DNA of 64,000 nt from Metabacillus indicus LMG 22858 (GCF_000708755.2 NZ_JGVU02000002.1:620001-684000); one strand, 5' to 3'; shown: positions 1 through 9,476, numbered from the stretch's first letter. Numbers and translations are program-made. Notes: generated by a model from the letters alone, not told the origin.

Positions 1-1903
1 GTGTATGAATTTGCGTCTCAGGTTTCACAGAAGCTGTTGACCGTTTAAAAGCAGTGACGGCCTCTTCCAAGTATTGTTCCCTCATCTTTTCTTTAAGCGG
101 AAGGCCTTCTCTAAGCGCAGGCTCATCTACTTGAATCATGCCTATGCCAGCGTTCTCTAACGCTTCAACTTCTGCTCTTATTGCAAGAGAAAGCTGATTT
201 AACACGGCTGCTCTTGGGACGTCGGATCTGACAAATGACCAATTTACTATCGTAACCGGCCCGGTCAGCATGCCTTTTACCGGCTTGTCAGTCAGCCTTT
301 GGGCAAACAGGGTTTCTTTTAATGTCATCGGCTTCTCAAAAAACACATCCCCGTAGATAACAGGCGGCCTTACGCAGCGTGAACCATATGACTGCACCCA
401 CCCATTTGAAGTGATGGCCATTCCTTCAAGTTTTTCTCCGAAATATTCGACCATGTCTGTCCGTTCGAACTCACCGTGAACAAGGACATCCAGCCCCAGG
501 TTTTCCTGGATATCAATCCACTTTTTTATTTCTCCTTCAATAAACTGAGAATAGTCCGATTCCGAGAGAGTTCCTTTTTTGTACTTCAGCCTTGCAGCAC
601 GCACTTCTTTCGTTTGCGGAAAACTTCCGATTGTTGTAGTCGGAAGCACCGGAAGGCTGAATTTTCTTTGCTGAGCCTCTTTTCTTTGATCTGCGCTCAC
701 TCTGTCAGTGCTGTACTCATCAAAAGAATCATCTACAGATTGCCGGTTTCTTAAGTCTGAAGCTGCAAGTTCTGATATCCCCTGATCATAAGCTGAAAGA
801 GTCTCTTCTTCAAAATTCATAAATTTTGTCAGCAGGGTGATTTCTTGCAGCTTTTCATCCCCGAATGCCAGCGCGTTTTTAACAAGAGGGTGTAAATTCG
901 TTTCGTTCTCTGCAGTTACAGGCACATGAATCAGGCTGCATGAAGGCTGAAGAATCAGCCGGTCTCTTCCGACCTTCTCCAGAATTCGGTTTACCAATTT
1001 GGCTGTTTTCTGAAGCTCTGCCTTCCAAATATTGCGGCCGTCGATGACGCCTGCCGCAAGCACCATGTCCTTTGGAAAACCGAATGCATTCAAATGCTCC
1101 AGTGTTTTGCCGCTGTCATGAACAAAATCAAGGCCAAGGCCGTCAACAGGCAGCTGAATGAGCTGTTCATATTGCTCTGGACATTCAAAGTAAGTTTGCA
1201 GAAGAAGTTTTGCGCTGCCTAACCCTTTTTTTATTGTTTCATAGATTTTTTTCGTTTTTTTCATAAAGGCTGCATCCGCTGCAGATGTAACGAATATCGG
1301 CTCATCTATTTGTATCCACTCTGCTCCCTCTTCTTCCAGCTCCTTGAAAACTTGAACATATAATGGGACGAGTTTTTCGAGAATTTCTACTTTCTTTTCC
1401 CCTTTTGAGAGGGCAGTGAGAGTCAGCGGGCCGACAAGTACCGGTTTCCCTATAATCCCGGCCTCATCCCTTGCTTCTTTATATAGCTCAAGCAAACGGT
1501 TACGGATAAGGCGGGGCTCTGTTCCGTCAAGCTCAGGAACAATATAATGGTAGTTTGTATTGAACCATTTTGTCATTTCTGATGCGACTTTGTCTTTGCT
1601 GCCCCTGGCAATCGAAAAATACGTTTGGAGTGATGACGGGTCCTGGTCCCTGAATCTTTCCGGAATCAGTCCGAACATAACGGCCGTATCAAGTACATGA
1701 TCGTAATAGCTGAAGTCGCCTACCGGGACAAGGTCAATCCCCGCCTCGCGCTGTTTGACCAAATGAGAGAGCCTGATTTTCTTCATATCCAAATGAAACT
1801 CCCGCTCCGTCAGATCTCCTCTCCAAAACGCCTCAAGAAGCTTTTTCCATTCTCTTTTTTCTCCAATTCTCGGATATCCAAGGTTTGAATTTCTCATTTT
1901 CAT
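1..1903 (-). CDS. metE: Cobalamin-independent methionine synthase MetE (3' end outside window)
   Basis: The last step of methionine synthesis: methyl transfer from 5-methyltetrahydropteroyl-triglutamate to homocysteine, in the cytosol and without B12. The reading frame opens MKMRNSNLGYPRIGEKREWK, the typical MetE N-terminus, and runs about 634 codons to the window edge; family members are about 760 residues. The last visible residues read VKPETQIHT, so the zinc ligands of the next HMC motif and the later Cys lie outside. The start at 1903 has a GGGGG ribosome site about 7 nt upstream. The gene sits behind a cobalamin riboswitch and terminator, so it should be switched off when B12 is plentiful. 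Identity is certain; only the C-terminus is unseen. Confidence 0.97.
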   Translation of the reverse strand, partial: MKMRNSNLGYPRIGEKREWKKLLEAFWRGDLTEREFHLDMKKIRLSHLVKQREAGIDLVPVGDFSYYDHVLDTAVMFGLIPERFRDQDPSSLQTYFSIARGSKDKVASEMTKWFNTNYHYIVPELDGTEPRLIRNRLLELYKEARDEAGIIGKPVLVGPLTLTALSKGEKKVEILEKLVPLYVQVFKELEEEGAEWIQIDEPIFVTSAADAAFMKKTKKIYETIKKGLGSAKLLLQTYFECPEQYEQLIQLPVDGLGLDFVHDSGKTLEHLNAFGFPKDMVLAAGVIDGRNIWKAELQKTAKLVNRILEKVGRDRLILQPSCSLIHVPVTAENETNLHPLVKNALAFGDEKLQEITLLTKFMNFEEETLSAYDQGISELAASDLRNRQSVDDSFDEYSTDRVSADQRKEAQQRKFSLPVLPTTTIGSFPQTKEVRAARLKYKKGTLSESDYSQFIEGEIKKWIDIQENLGLDVLVHGEFERTDMVEYFGEKLEGMAITSNGWVQSYGSRCVRPPVIYGDVFFEKPMTLKETLFAQRLTDKPVKGMLTGPVTIVNWSFVRSDVPRAAVLNQLSLAIRAEVEALENAGIGMIQVDEPALREGLPLKEKMREQYLEEAVTAFKRSTASVKPETQIHT

Positions 1904-1942
1904 TGCGGTTCCCCCGTTTTCATAGTTTCTCAGCTCTAAACA

Positions 1943-1974
1943 TGAAAAAACTCTCCTTTTTTAAAAGAGAGTTT
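1943..1974 (-). terminator. Riboswitch terminator hairpin upstream of metE
   Basis: On the minus strand an ACTCTC-type arm pairs with GGAGAGT and is followed by a run of T. It lies between the cobalamin riboswitch and the metE start, as expected for the expression platform of a terminating riboswitch. Confidence 0.8.
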
Positions 1975-2044
1975 AATGGACACAGCTAACTAGAGTTGAG
2001 ACACAACAAAGGTTTCAACATACCGCATCACCCTCCCTATTTCG

Positions 2045-2228
2045 CGTAGGCTTAAAGTGCATACGACAGGCAGGTCTCCTGGCTCTGGTTCGTTGCATGC
2101 TGCTGCCTTCCCATTCCATTGCAGAACAGTGGCTTCGTGCAGAATGCTCCCCATTACAGTGGCGCGACCGCACCGGATTTTCACCGGCTTCCCTTTTAAG
2201 CTTCCGCGTATAGCGTCAGCACCCATCG
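2045..2228 (-). promoter_or_regulatory. Cobalamin (B12) riboswitch controlling metE
   Basis: Read on the minus strand, the segment carries the conserved cobalamin-riboswitch blocks in order: GGGAAGCCGGTG with AAAATCCGG, then GCGCCACTGTAATGGGGAG, then the B12 box AGCCAGGAGACCTGCC (plus coordinates about 2067-2084). The terminator at 1943-1974 and metE follow. Known function of the family: adenosyl- or methylcobalamin binding favours termination, so the B12-independent synthase is made only when B12 is scarce. A weak sigma-A promoter (TTGCAA, 17 bp, TATTGT) lies at about 2263-2291. A 78-codon open frame across this stretch is an artefact of the riboswitch. Confidence 0.93.
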
Positions 2229-2311
2229 CTTGTCAACATATTATGAATATTTTTGTGATTGTTTTTAACAATAGCTGATGTTTTTCAATCTTGCAAGACA
2301 TTTCTTATTAT

Positions 2312-3091
2312 TCAGAAAGAAATTCCGATTACTTTCCATTTGGCAGCCTCATAAAATCCAAGCTTTTTATACAGTTCTCCTGCATCTGGATTGTTGTAGA
2401 ATAAATAGAGTTCTTTTTCATCTCCATAATCCCTGCATATTCTCGCAATGACTTTTGAGGCATATCCTTTTCTTCTGTATTTGGGAGGAGTTGCAACGCC
2501 GGCAATAACAGCAGTCTTCTCGTGATCTGTATAAATTCCTGCAGTTGCTGCCATCGTGCCGTTTTCCTCAAAGTAATAGACACTGAGTTTTCCGGAGAGG
2601 ATGCTTTCATACTGTTCATCCGCAAAAATTTCTTCACTCGGACCAGCCATTTTATATTCTTCTACCTGAATAAATAAGCGGTAAAGCCTGCGGCAATCCT
2701 CAAGACTTGTGATTTTGCAGACTTCGCCGGATATGCTGCCGGCTGCTCTATTATCGTATTTCATCATGACTGAGTCACTTTCAATCTCGGTTTTCACAAT
2801 CCTTTTAATTGACTCAATAAGCTCCTGTTTCCCGAAAATTCTCCTGATGCCTGTTTCCTGAATGACAGGAATAAAAGCCTCTACATCAGCAGGCATTACA
2901 GAACTGCAGCAATACATTTTATCAGGATAATTGATAAGCAAAGCCGTCAATTCAGCATCTTGATACTGACCGAAAACCCTGACCTGTTCATCTTTCAGGT
3001 CTTCTGCAATCAAAGCGTTTACATCATGGTTTTTATCTAAAAAAGCGACTGCCTGAGGATATTGATCTTGTTTAAGCAATTTTATCGCCAT
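2312..3091 (-). CDS. GNAT-family N-acetyltransferase with extra N-terminal domain
   Basis: A 259-residue protein. The C-terminal part, from about residue 150, is a GNAT fold: the acetyl-CoA loop reads VATPPKYRRKGYASKVI and the last strand/helix reads YNNPDAGELYKKLGFYEA. The first 130 residues form an unrelated N-terminal domain (start MAIKLLKQDQYPQAV). The substrate cannot be inferred. The start at 3091 is preferred over an upstream in-frame ATG at 3121 because GGGAG lies 7 nt ahead of it. It is a single gene, between the metE riboswitch and a divergent sensor kinase gene. Confidence 0.8.
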   Translation of the reverse strand: MAIKLLKQDQYPQAVAFLDKNHDVNALIAEDLKDEQVRVFGQYQDAELTALLINYPDKMYCCSSVMPADVEAFIPVIQETGIRRIFGKQELIESIKRIVKTEIESDSVMMKYDNRAAGSISGEVCKITSLEDCRRLYRLFIQVEEYKMAGPSEEIFADEQYESILSGKLSVYYFEENGTMAATAGIYTDHEKTAVIAGVATPPKYRRKGYASKVIARICRDYGDEKELYLFYNNPDAGELYKKLGFYEAAKWKVIGISF

Positions 3092-3204
3092 TTCGCATCT
3101 CCCGGGAAAAATTTTGGCCAATCTATAGAATATTCTAACATTCTCCGTCCATTTGATATATATTTTAATAGAGAAGAAATTTCACTATTTGGAGAATTAG
3201 GTGT

Positions 3205-4458
3205 GTGCCCATGGAAATGAAGGATGTACTGTTGAATTTATTGCTCGTTTTGTCACCGCTTCTCATCATCCAGTTATTGTATATGAGAAAAGAAACGAAC
3301 AAAAAAATGAACAAATGGCTGTTTGCCCTTCTTCCTGCGCTTGCCATTGTCTTCAGCATGCTGTATCCCTTTATGATTGATGGAGAGTTTTTCTTTGATT
3401 TCAGACGGATTCCATATGTTATGGGGCTTTTGTACGGAGGATATCCGCTTGGAATCTTTTTATTTATCGTCACAGTCGGAACAAGGGTGCTTATTGGCGG
3501 CAGCGGCATTTATCCGACAATTGTCATGGCAGGAATACTCGTTTTGTTTGTCCCGATGCTGTCTTCGTATTATTTGAAAAGCAGGCTGAGAATGAAGCTC
3601 TCTCTTGTGACTGCATTTGTTCTGGGTTCTCTGCTGTTATCGATTATCCAGATTGAAATGATGTATAAAACGGCTTTTCATCCATCGCATTATTTGGAGC
3701 TGATTATCTTTCACATTTTTGCAGCGGTCATCGGCACGATTTTGTTTGAAACAATCATTCAAAATTTTTATTTGCTGAAAAGGGTTATAAAAGCGGAAAA
3801 GCTTGAAGTTGTCAGCCATCTTGCAGCAAGTATTTCACATGAAGTGCGCAATCCCCTGACAACAACAAAAGGTTTTCTTCAGCTGCTCAGAGATGATGAA
3901 ATAAGCAGGGAGAAACGGGACGAATATATCAAAATCTCATTAGATGAATTGGACCGCGCTACGAATATCATTAAAGATTACTTAACCTTTGCAAGACCAG
4001 AGGCTGAACATCAAAATCCGATTTCCATACACAGCGAGCTGAAAAACTGCATGAACGTTCTGACACCGCTCGCCCAAATGGAAAATGTCCAGTTTAAAGA
4101 GGATTTCTGCGAGGAAGAGCTCTTTGTGCTTGGTGATTCGCTTAAATTCAAGCAATCCATCATCAATATTTTAAAAAATGGCATAGAGTCCTATCATGCC
4201 GGTGGCCTGATCCAGCTTTCTGCTGAAAAAGAAGATACATATGTAAAGATCACTATTTCTGATTTTGGAAAAGGCATGACGGAGGATCAGGTGCTGCGGC
4301 TTGGAGAGCCATATTTTTCTACGAAATCAAACGGTACTGGACTTGGGATGATGGTCACCTACAGCATTATCCATTCGATGAACGGGCATATTTATGTAAA
4401 CAGCGCACCTGGTCAGGGCACTGTTTTCCGGATTTTTCTGCCCCTTCATGTAAAGTAA
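3205..4458 (+). CDS. Membrane sensor histidine kinase, KinB-like
   Basis: A 417-residue kinase with five or six membrane spans in residues 8-190 (the 5TM type) and no large extracellular domain. A HisKA dimerisation domain follows, with phospho-acceptor His212 in SHEVRNPLTTTKGF, then an HATPase domain with N-box NILKNGIES, G1 DFGKGM and G2 GTGLGM. Membrane layout, length and H-box resemble KinB of B. subtilis, which feeds Spo0F in the sporulation phosphorelay. No kapB partner or response regulator is adjacent. The start is ambiguous: GTG 3205 has GGAG 10 nt upstream, ATG 3211 has AGGTG 7 nt upstream. A strong terminator follows. The KinB assignment is by similarity; target and signal are unknown. 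Confidence 0.82.
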   Translation: MPMEMKDVLLNLLLVLSPLLIIQLLYMRKETNKKMNKWLFALLPALAIVFSMLYPFMIDGEFFFDFRRIPYVMGLLYGGYPLGIFLFIVTVGTRVLIGGSGIYPTIVMAGILVLFVPMLSSYYLKSRLRMKLSLVTAFVLGSLLLSIIQIEMMYKTAFHPSHYLELIIFHIFAAVIGTILFETIIQNFYLLKRVIKAEKLEVVSHLAASISHEVRNPLTTTKGFLQLLRDDEISREKRDEYIKISLDELDRATNIIKDYLTFARPEAEHQNPISIHSELKNCMNVLTPLAQMENVQFKEDFCEEELFVLGDSLKFKQSIINILKNGIESYHAGGLIQLSAEKEDTYVKITISDFGKGMTEDQVLRLGEPYFSTKSNGTGLGMMVTYSIIHSMNGHIYVNSAPGQGTVFRIFLPLHVK

Positions 4459-4485
4459 GTCGTTCTGACATTGAGTTGCAAGCGT

Positions 4486-4519
4486 AAGGCCGGCCTCCCG
4501 CTTGGGTGACCGGCCTTTT
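4486..4519 (+). terminator. Intrinsic terminator between convergent genes
   Basis: AAGGCCGG pairs with CCGGCCTT across a 16-nt loop and is followed by TTTTG. It lies between the 3' ends of the kinase gene and the HAD gene, and can serve the plus-strand kinase. Confidence 0.85.
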
Positions 4520-4521
4520 GA

Positions 4522-5388
4522 TTATACTGTCTGCTTTGCATCCATTAATCGCTTAATCGCAAGCTCTACTCCATCCTGATCATTCGTGAGGGTGATATCT
4601 GAACAAATCGCCTTAATTTCCGGACGCGCATTGCCCATGGCAATGCTTTTTCCTGCTGCCTCAAGCATGGATTGATCATTCATGCTGTCCCCAATTGCAG
4701 CGGTATCTGCAAGATCTATCCCTAAATGGCCGGCGAGTTTCTTCAAAGCAATGCCCTTTGAGGCCAGTTTATGTTCAAGTTCAAAGTTATGGTCTGCCGA
4801 CGTAACCAAGGTAAGATTTTCACGGTCTTTAAACTTCTCCCATCCTGCGTCCAGCTTTTCCTGGTGGAATGAAAAGGCAAGAATATTATAAATATCCTCG
4901 TTTAAGATTTCCTTGAAGCTCTCAATAAAGACAAATCCTGACTGGCTGTACTGTTTGCTGGCAGCATGAAGGAGCTTTGAGCGGTCGGCTTCCCGATTTG
5001 CACTTTTGATCCGGTCTATTTCAATCGACAGAAGCTCTCTTCCGTGCTGCGGGGTGAAGATTGCATTTTGTCCGAAAACTTCATAGTAGTAGTCGTTTTC
5101 TTCAAGAAACTGCAATGCTTCTGCAGCCATTTCTTTTTCCATAGGCTGCGAATGAAACAGCGTTCCGTCAGGCTGGTGGATTGTCGCGCCGTTCGCAGCG
5201 ATCACCCAGGTTTTCACATTCGCATTCCTGAAAATTTCCATCACATCAAAATGAGCTCTCCCTGTTGCAATGACCACTTCGATCCCTTTTTCCTGCGCAA
5301 TTTTCAGGGCATTCAGGTTTTCCGCGCTCACTTTGTTTTCACTGTTCAAAAGTGTACCGTCAAGGTCAATCGCGATTAATTTTGTCAT
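4522..5388 (-). CDS. Cof-type HAD-IIB sugar-phosphatase-like hydrolase
   Basis: A 288-residue cytosolic phosphatase of the HAD IIB (Cof) subfamily. Motif I is DLDGTLL at residues 8-14 with nucleophile Asp8, motif II is VIATGRA near 40, the large C2 cap lies between about 85 and 190, motif III Lys is in the LASKGIALKKL segment, and motif IV is GDSMND near 237. Such enzymes dephosphorylate sugar phosphates, pyridoxal phosphate or flavin nucleotides; the substrate is not readable here. Its ATG overlaps the stop of the upstream DeoR-type regulator (ATGA), so the two are co-transcribed, pointing to a sugar-phosphate-responsive unit. Confidence 0.9.
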   Translation of the reverse strand: MTKLIAIDLDGTLLNSENKVSAENLNALKIAQEKGIEVVIATGRAHFDVMEIFRNANVKTWVIAANGATIHQPDGTLFHSQPMEKEMAAEALQFLEENDYYYEVFGQNAIFTPQHGRELLSIEIDRIKSANREADRSKLLHAASKQYSQSGFVFIESFKEILNEDIYNILAFSFHQEKLDAGWEKFKDRENLTLVTSADHNFELEHKLASKGIALKKLAGHLGIDLADTAAIGDSMNDQSMLEAAGKSIAMGNARPEIKAICSDITLTNDQDGVELAIKRLMDAKQTV

Positions 5389-6155
5389 GTTGTTTCCTCC
5401 TCGGCTACAAGCAGCTCTACATTGTTTTTATCAAGCAGATCTCTAAATGATTTATCAGGCTCTTTGTCTGTAATTAACAGGTCGATCTCATGCAGATCGG
5501 CATAGAGAAAAAAATCGGTCACTCCAAGCTTTGAATGATCGGCAAGTGCAATTACCTGACTAGCCTGGCTGATCATCTTCCTCTTTACCATCCCGTCCTC
5601 CTCGTGTGCTATAGATAATCCCCTTTCAGAGATGCCGACAACTCCAATAAATACTTTGTCCACATGATATTTAGAAAGTTTTTCAACGACAGATGATCCG
5701 TAGAGAAAGCGGTGCTCCTTCTGCAGTTCTCCTCCAAGGAGATGAATCTGAATCCCGGGCTTTGATGAAAGAATATCTGCCTGATTGATTGAGTTTGTAA
5801 TGACAGCTGCATTCGTGACATTCATAAATTCGGCGCATGCCTGAACTGTAGTGGAGGCATCAAGGATTATCCGGTCTCCTTCACGGATGAGACTTGCTGC
5901 TTTTCTGCCGATCAGCTCTTTTTCATAAGAAACGGTTTCAAGGCGGTTCTGATAATCTTTTATCTCTGTATGAGAGCTCGGCAGGATCGCTCCGCCCCGC
6001 GTCCGGATAATGAGCTTTTGCTCCTCAAGCTTTACGAGATCGCGCCTTGCCGTGTCCTTTGAAACATCATAATGCGAACAAATTTGATCAGCCGTAATTC
6101 GCTTATGTTCTTTTAAATAATCCAATATCGAAATCAAGCGTTCTTCCTGGTACAA
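5385..6155 (-). CDS. DeoR/GlpR-family transcriptional regulator
   Basis: A 256-residue repressor-type protein. The N-terminal helix-turn-helix (residues 1-57, core ITADQICSHYDVSKDTARRDLVKLE) is the DeoR signature. The DeoR C-terminal sensor domain follows from about residue 75, with VITNSINQA and the GVVGIS and ADHSK motifs that bind phosphorylated sugars in the family. It overlaps the HAD phosphatase gene by 4 nt, so regulator and enzyme form one operon. Three TATAAGT repeats upstream (6212-6260) may be its operators. The effector is not known. Confidence 0.92.
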   Translation of the reverse strand: MYQEERLISILDYLKEHKRITADQICSHYDVSKDTARRDLVKLEEQKLIIRTRGGAILPSSHTEIKDYQNRLETVSYEKELIGRKAASLIREGDRIILDASTTVQACAEFMNVTNAAVITNSINQADILSSKPGIQIHLLGGELQKEHRFLYGSSVVEKLSKYHVDKVFIGVVGISERGLSIAHEEDGMVKRKMISQASQVIALADHSKLGVTDFFLYADLHEIDLLITDKEPDKSFRDLLDKNNVELLVAEEETT

Positions 6156-6211
6156 ATGACCCGCCTCACTTTTCAGAAATGTTTGTAAAATAACACCGGG
6201 TTCAAACCTTA

Positions 6212-6289
6212 TATAAGTGATTATAAGTATTATACATCAACAATTCAAGTATTTATAAGTTTATACAATTTATTTTATGTGATTGTAAG
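6212..6289. promoter_or_regulatory. Repeated TATAAGT / GTGATTRTAAG motifs, candidate DeoR operators
   Basis: The gap upstream of the DeoR-type gene contains TATAAGT at 6212, 6222 and 6254, and the longer motif GTGATTATAAG at 6217 with GTGATTGTAAG at 6279. Regular repeats directly upstream of an autoregulated repressor gene are likely operators. No clear -35/-10 pair was assigned. Confidence 0.45.
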
Positions 6290-6328
6290 GGATATGCAAG
6301 TTTTAAGAGGGCGTTCCGGCAGGTATAC

Positions 6329-6368
6329 AAAAAGACGGCAAAATCATTTGCCGATTTTGCCGTCTTTC
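6329..6368 (-). terminator. Terminator of the siderophore operon
   Basis: Arms of about 15 bp (AAAGACGGCAAAATC and its complement) around a 7-nt loop, with T5 on the minus-strand side. It follows directly after the stop of the last siderophore gene. Confidence 0.9.
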
Positions 6369-6370
6369 TA

Positions 6371-8155
6371 TTAGATTATGATCGAAGCAGGCCTGACTGC
6401 AGAAAGCGGATTATTCACGCTGCCAAATTCAGAAGCGTGAGGTCTGTCGTCACCGTCACCATACCCATAGTCAATCATGCGGTTCCGGTTCAGACAAAGC
6501 TTTTTAAAAGTTGGCCTCAGGAGATCGAACAGTTCAAACCGGTCGTTCAGTTCAGGGAATTTTGCCTGATACGAGAGAATGGCATCCCTGAGCATGTTCC
6601 AGAAAACAGCTTCATCCAGTTCGCCGCTGCGGTGAAGAATGTCTGCAAAATATCTGAAGTGGCAAACGAACAAACCTGTAAAGATAAATTGACAGAGACC
6701 TTCCGGCGCTTCGCTTCTTAACACACTTCTCAGTTCCTCTGACAGGTGCTGAAGTTCAGGAAGCTTCTGGTCACTGATGTTTACATCGTCTACAAAATCT
6801 TTCACGGCCAGACGGTTCGGTTTACTGTCTTTCAGGATGAGCACTGTATTCTGTCCGTGCGGCGAAAAGACCGTTCCGTACTGATACAAATAATGAAGCA
6901 GCGGCGGAAGGATCACATCAAACATCTGTTTTATCCACTCTTCTGCTGTGAGGCCGGCCTTTTTCGCAAGTTCAAGAGCATAGGACTTACCGTCTTCACC
7001 GACATATAAAAGGGCCGCAAGAGTGATGGCCTCCTCCCCTTCCTCAAGAAATGAACAGAGGTTTTCTCTCCAGATAACCCCGAGCATCTCAAGAAATTGA
7101 TATGGTGCCCCGTTCAGATTCGAATAATCCGGATGGTCGTAATTCATGCTTGCGATCTCACCGGGCAGAACGACTTTGCACACATCCCGAAGAAAAGGGT
7201 CATTGTCCCTTATTCCCTGAATATGCCTGGTGATCTCAGGAGCCAGCACCACTCTCTCCGACGGGAGTCCTCTGTATACGAGAGTATTTAATATACTCAT
7301 TGGAAGCTTAACGTGGTGTTTCTTTTCGTCATCCATGTTGACAAAGGTGCGGATTGATTGCTGAGGCAGGTATTCGTCCTCCCCTTTTCCCAGATACAAG
7401 ATGTTCTGTTCAGCCAGCTCTTCAGCAAACTGCGGGACGAGCACATTGTCCCACTGCCATTCGTGCACTGGCATGAAGAAATAATCTTCAGGTTCAACAC
7501 CAGCCTCGCTCAGTCTCCGGTTGAACATTTCCCAAGCATTCAAACCAATTTCATCTTTTATTAAATGCTCATATTCAACTTCTTCAATAGAATGAAACGT
7601 GCCTTTGCCTTTGGAAACAGCAATCCAGTCCAGGCGCACAGCCTTTTTTTGTTCCGGGGCATAATGAAGGTAATCAGAATAGGAAAATCCGATTCGCCCT
7701 TTGTTGTATGTGATCCATGGATGCCCTGTCATCTCCCCTTCCAGCTCGGCATATCCCAGTTCAAGCAGGGATTCTGTCTGTCTGTGTTCCTCTTTTGCCA
7801 TAATGTGAACATCTGCAAGGAGTGTCCGTTTGTATTCTTCAATCAAATAAGCTGCTGTAAACGGCTTAATTCCAAGATCCTGCTGGATCATGATCAAGAA
7901 TTCGACCGCGCTTACCGTTTCCACCCATTGATTACCAGATTGGACTTGTATAGATTCTGGATTCACCCAATAGCTGTCCATCAATCTTTCTTCAGCTTTG
8001 AACCTCATTTTCTTCCCGCCTGAACATTCAAGATAATAATAGTCTTCCGATTTAACAGCAGCAATCATATCTTCATACAAAAACTCTGCAATCATTTTGG
8101 CGGTCAGCCGTTTATTTGCTATTTCCCAATGTTTCTTATTGATGTTCGCTTCCAT
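6371..8155 (-). CDS. iucC: NIS siderophore synthetase, IucC family
   Basis: A 594-residue IucA/IucC-family synthetase, the last gene of the operon (RhbF/IucC position). The family uses ATP to adenylate a citrate carboxyl and condense it with a hydroxamate amine; the IucC-type member adds the second arm to the mono-citryl intermediate. Visible family blocks are GHPWITYNKGRIGFS near 180, MPVHEWQWDN near 260, then LPMSILNT and SPHGQNTVLI (the FhuF-like C-terminal part begins near 470). The start at 8155 has AGGAGAG 8 nt upstream; an open frame to 8281 runs into the preceding gene and is not used. The gap to the monooxygenase gene is 13 nt. Confidence 0.93.
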   Translation of the reverse strand: MEANINKKHWEIANKRLTAKMIAEFLYEDMIAAVKSEDYYYLECSGGKKMRFKAEERLMDSYWVNPESIQVQSGNQWVETVSAVEFLIMIQQDLGIKPFTAAYLIEEYKRTLLADVHIMAKEEHRQTESLLELGYAELEGEMTGHPWITYNKGRIGFSYSDYLHYAPEQKKAVRLDWIAVSKGKGTFHSIEEVEYEHLIKDEIGLNAWEMFNRRLSEAGVEPEDYFFMPVHEWQWDNVLVPQFAEELAEQNILYLGKGEDEYLPQQSIRTFVNMDDEKKHHVKLPMSILNTLVYRGLPSERVVLAPEITRHIQGIRDNDPFLRDVCKVVLPGEIASMNYDHPDYSNLNGAPYQFLEMLGVIWRENLCSFLEEGEEAITLAALLYVGEDGKSYALELAKKAGLTAEEWIKQMFDVILPPLLHYLYQYGTVFSPHGQNTVLILKDSKPNRLAVKDFVDDVNISDQKLPELQHLSEELRSVLRSEAPEGLCQFIFTGLFVCHFRYFADILHRSGELDEAVFWNMLRDAILSYQAKFPELNDRFELFDLLRPTFKKLCLNRNRMIDYGYGDGDDRPHASEFGSVNNPLSAVRPASIII

Positions 8156-8168
8156 ATCTCTCACTCTC

Positions 8169-9476
8169 CTAAACCAGTTGTTTCTTTCCGGCAACATGTT
8201 TTGTTCCAAAGTGCTGAAACACATTTTTGTCAGACAGATCAAAAACCGCTTTTCCAGCAATGGTATTAATGATATGTGCATTTCTGTAAGCTCCGAGGCC
8301 GAGGTCAGGCGCTCCTACTCCGTGCGTGTGAAGCTCTCCGTTTTGAATAAATACACTGTGCAGAGCCCGGGGCGTGTTCATCTCAGCCTGATAGTCCCTT
8401 GAAATGACCGGGCGCCCTGCCTTGTCCCATTTCATAGCTCCGGCAAGCCTTTTAAATGCTTTAGGCCAGACGGTCTTGTAGCCCGTTGCTGCAATAACGG
8501 TATCTGCTGAAAGAACAAACGATTCAGCCTGCTCGCGCTGACAGCAGGCAAGGACGAGTTCCTCCCCGCTGTATGAAATATCTGTTACAGCCGTTTTAGC
8601 GAGGAGCTGAACTTCAGGCTTGCTTCCGGCAATTGTTCTTTCATACAGCAGGTTATATATTTCTGCAATCGTATCAGCGCTTATCCCTTTATAAAGAGAA
8701 TCCTGCGCCGGCACAATTTGATCCTTGAGATTCTGAGGCAGCTGATAAAAATAATCCGTGTAGTCGGGAGAAAAATGTTCAAGACCGAGTTTCGAATACT
8801 CCATTGGGAAAAAACCATCCGTTCTCGTCAACCAGTTCAGTTTATATCCGCCGGTCTCCTGACCTCTCAGAAGCTCAAGAAAAATCTCTGCAGCGCTTTG
8901 GCCAGATCCAATAACGGCAACAGATGATCCCATGTCTTCTTTTCTTCTGTCCATAAATTCAGAAGAATGATAAAGGTTCCTGCTTCCAGAAGCTGTCCAA
9001 TCCGGCATAGAGGGGGCACTTCCCATTCCAAGCACTACATGTTTTGTTAAAAATGTTTCTGTTTCACCAGTTAAAACATCCTCAACAATCACTTCAAAGC
9101 CAGCAGGATGTTCAGCTGCATCGATCACTTTTTTTCCGAACCGGCACGATGAAAGCTGTTCCGACACCCACTTGAGGTAATGGCTGTATTCTCTGCGCGG
9201 AATGTGAAATGACTCCAGAAAGTAAAAATGATACAAGCGTTTCTGCTCATGCAGGTAATTCAGAAAACTGTATTTGCTTGCAGGATTCGCCATCGTCACG
9301 GCATCTGCCATGAACGGGACCTGCAGAGTCGTCCCTTCAATTAACATGCCTTCATGCCATGAAAATTCGGGTTTTTGATCAAAAAACAGCGCTTCAATAC
9401 CCTCTGTTTCATCAAGCAGGGCTGCCATCCCAAGATTGAACGGACCGAGCCCTGCGCCAATTACGTCATAAATCAC
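8169..9476 (-). CDS. IucD/RhbE-like amine N-monooxygenase (FAD/NADPH)
   Basis: A 435-residue flavoprotein of the lysine/ornithine N-hydroxylase family. The FAD motif GAGLGPFNLG is at residues 8-17, the NADPH motif VIGSGQSAAEI near 190, and the family ATGY motif is TVIAATGYKT near 350. In this operon the expected substrate is 1,3-diaminopropane, hydroxylated at one nitrogen before acetylation. The start is GTG at 9476, inside the last codons of the acetyltransferase gene (11-nt overlap), with GGAGG 8 nt upstream. Substrate specificity is inferred from the neighbouring dat and ddc genes, not from active-site residues. Confidence 0.92.
   Translation of the reverse strand: MIYDVIGAGLGPFNLGMAALLDETEGIEALFFDQKPEFSWHEGMLIEGTTLQVPFMADAVTMANPASKYSFLNYLHEQKRLYHFYFLESFHIPRREYSHYLKWVSEQLSSCRFGKKVIDAAEHPAGFEVIVEDVLTGETETFLTKHVVLGMGSAPSMPDWTASGSRNLYHSSEFMDRRKEDMGSSVAVIGSGQSAAEIFLELLRGQETGGYKLNWLTRTDGFFPMEYSKLGLEHFSPDYTDYFYQLPQNLKDQIVPAQDSLYKGISADTIAEIYNLLYERTIAGSKPEVQLLAKTAVTDISYSGEELVLACCQREQAESFVLSADTVIAATGYKTVWPKAFKRLAGAMKWDKAGRPVISRDYQAEMNTPRALHSVFIQNGELHTHGVGAPDLGLGAYRNAHIINTIAGKAVFDLSDKNVFQHFGTKHVAGKKQLV

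Noticed and set aside
1990-2278. Open frames of 73-78 codons on both strands
   Set aside because: They lie within the cobalamin riboswitch; the conserved RNA blocks explain the sequence.
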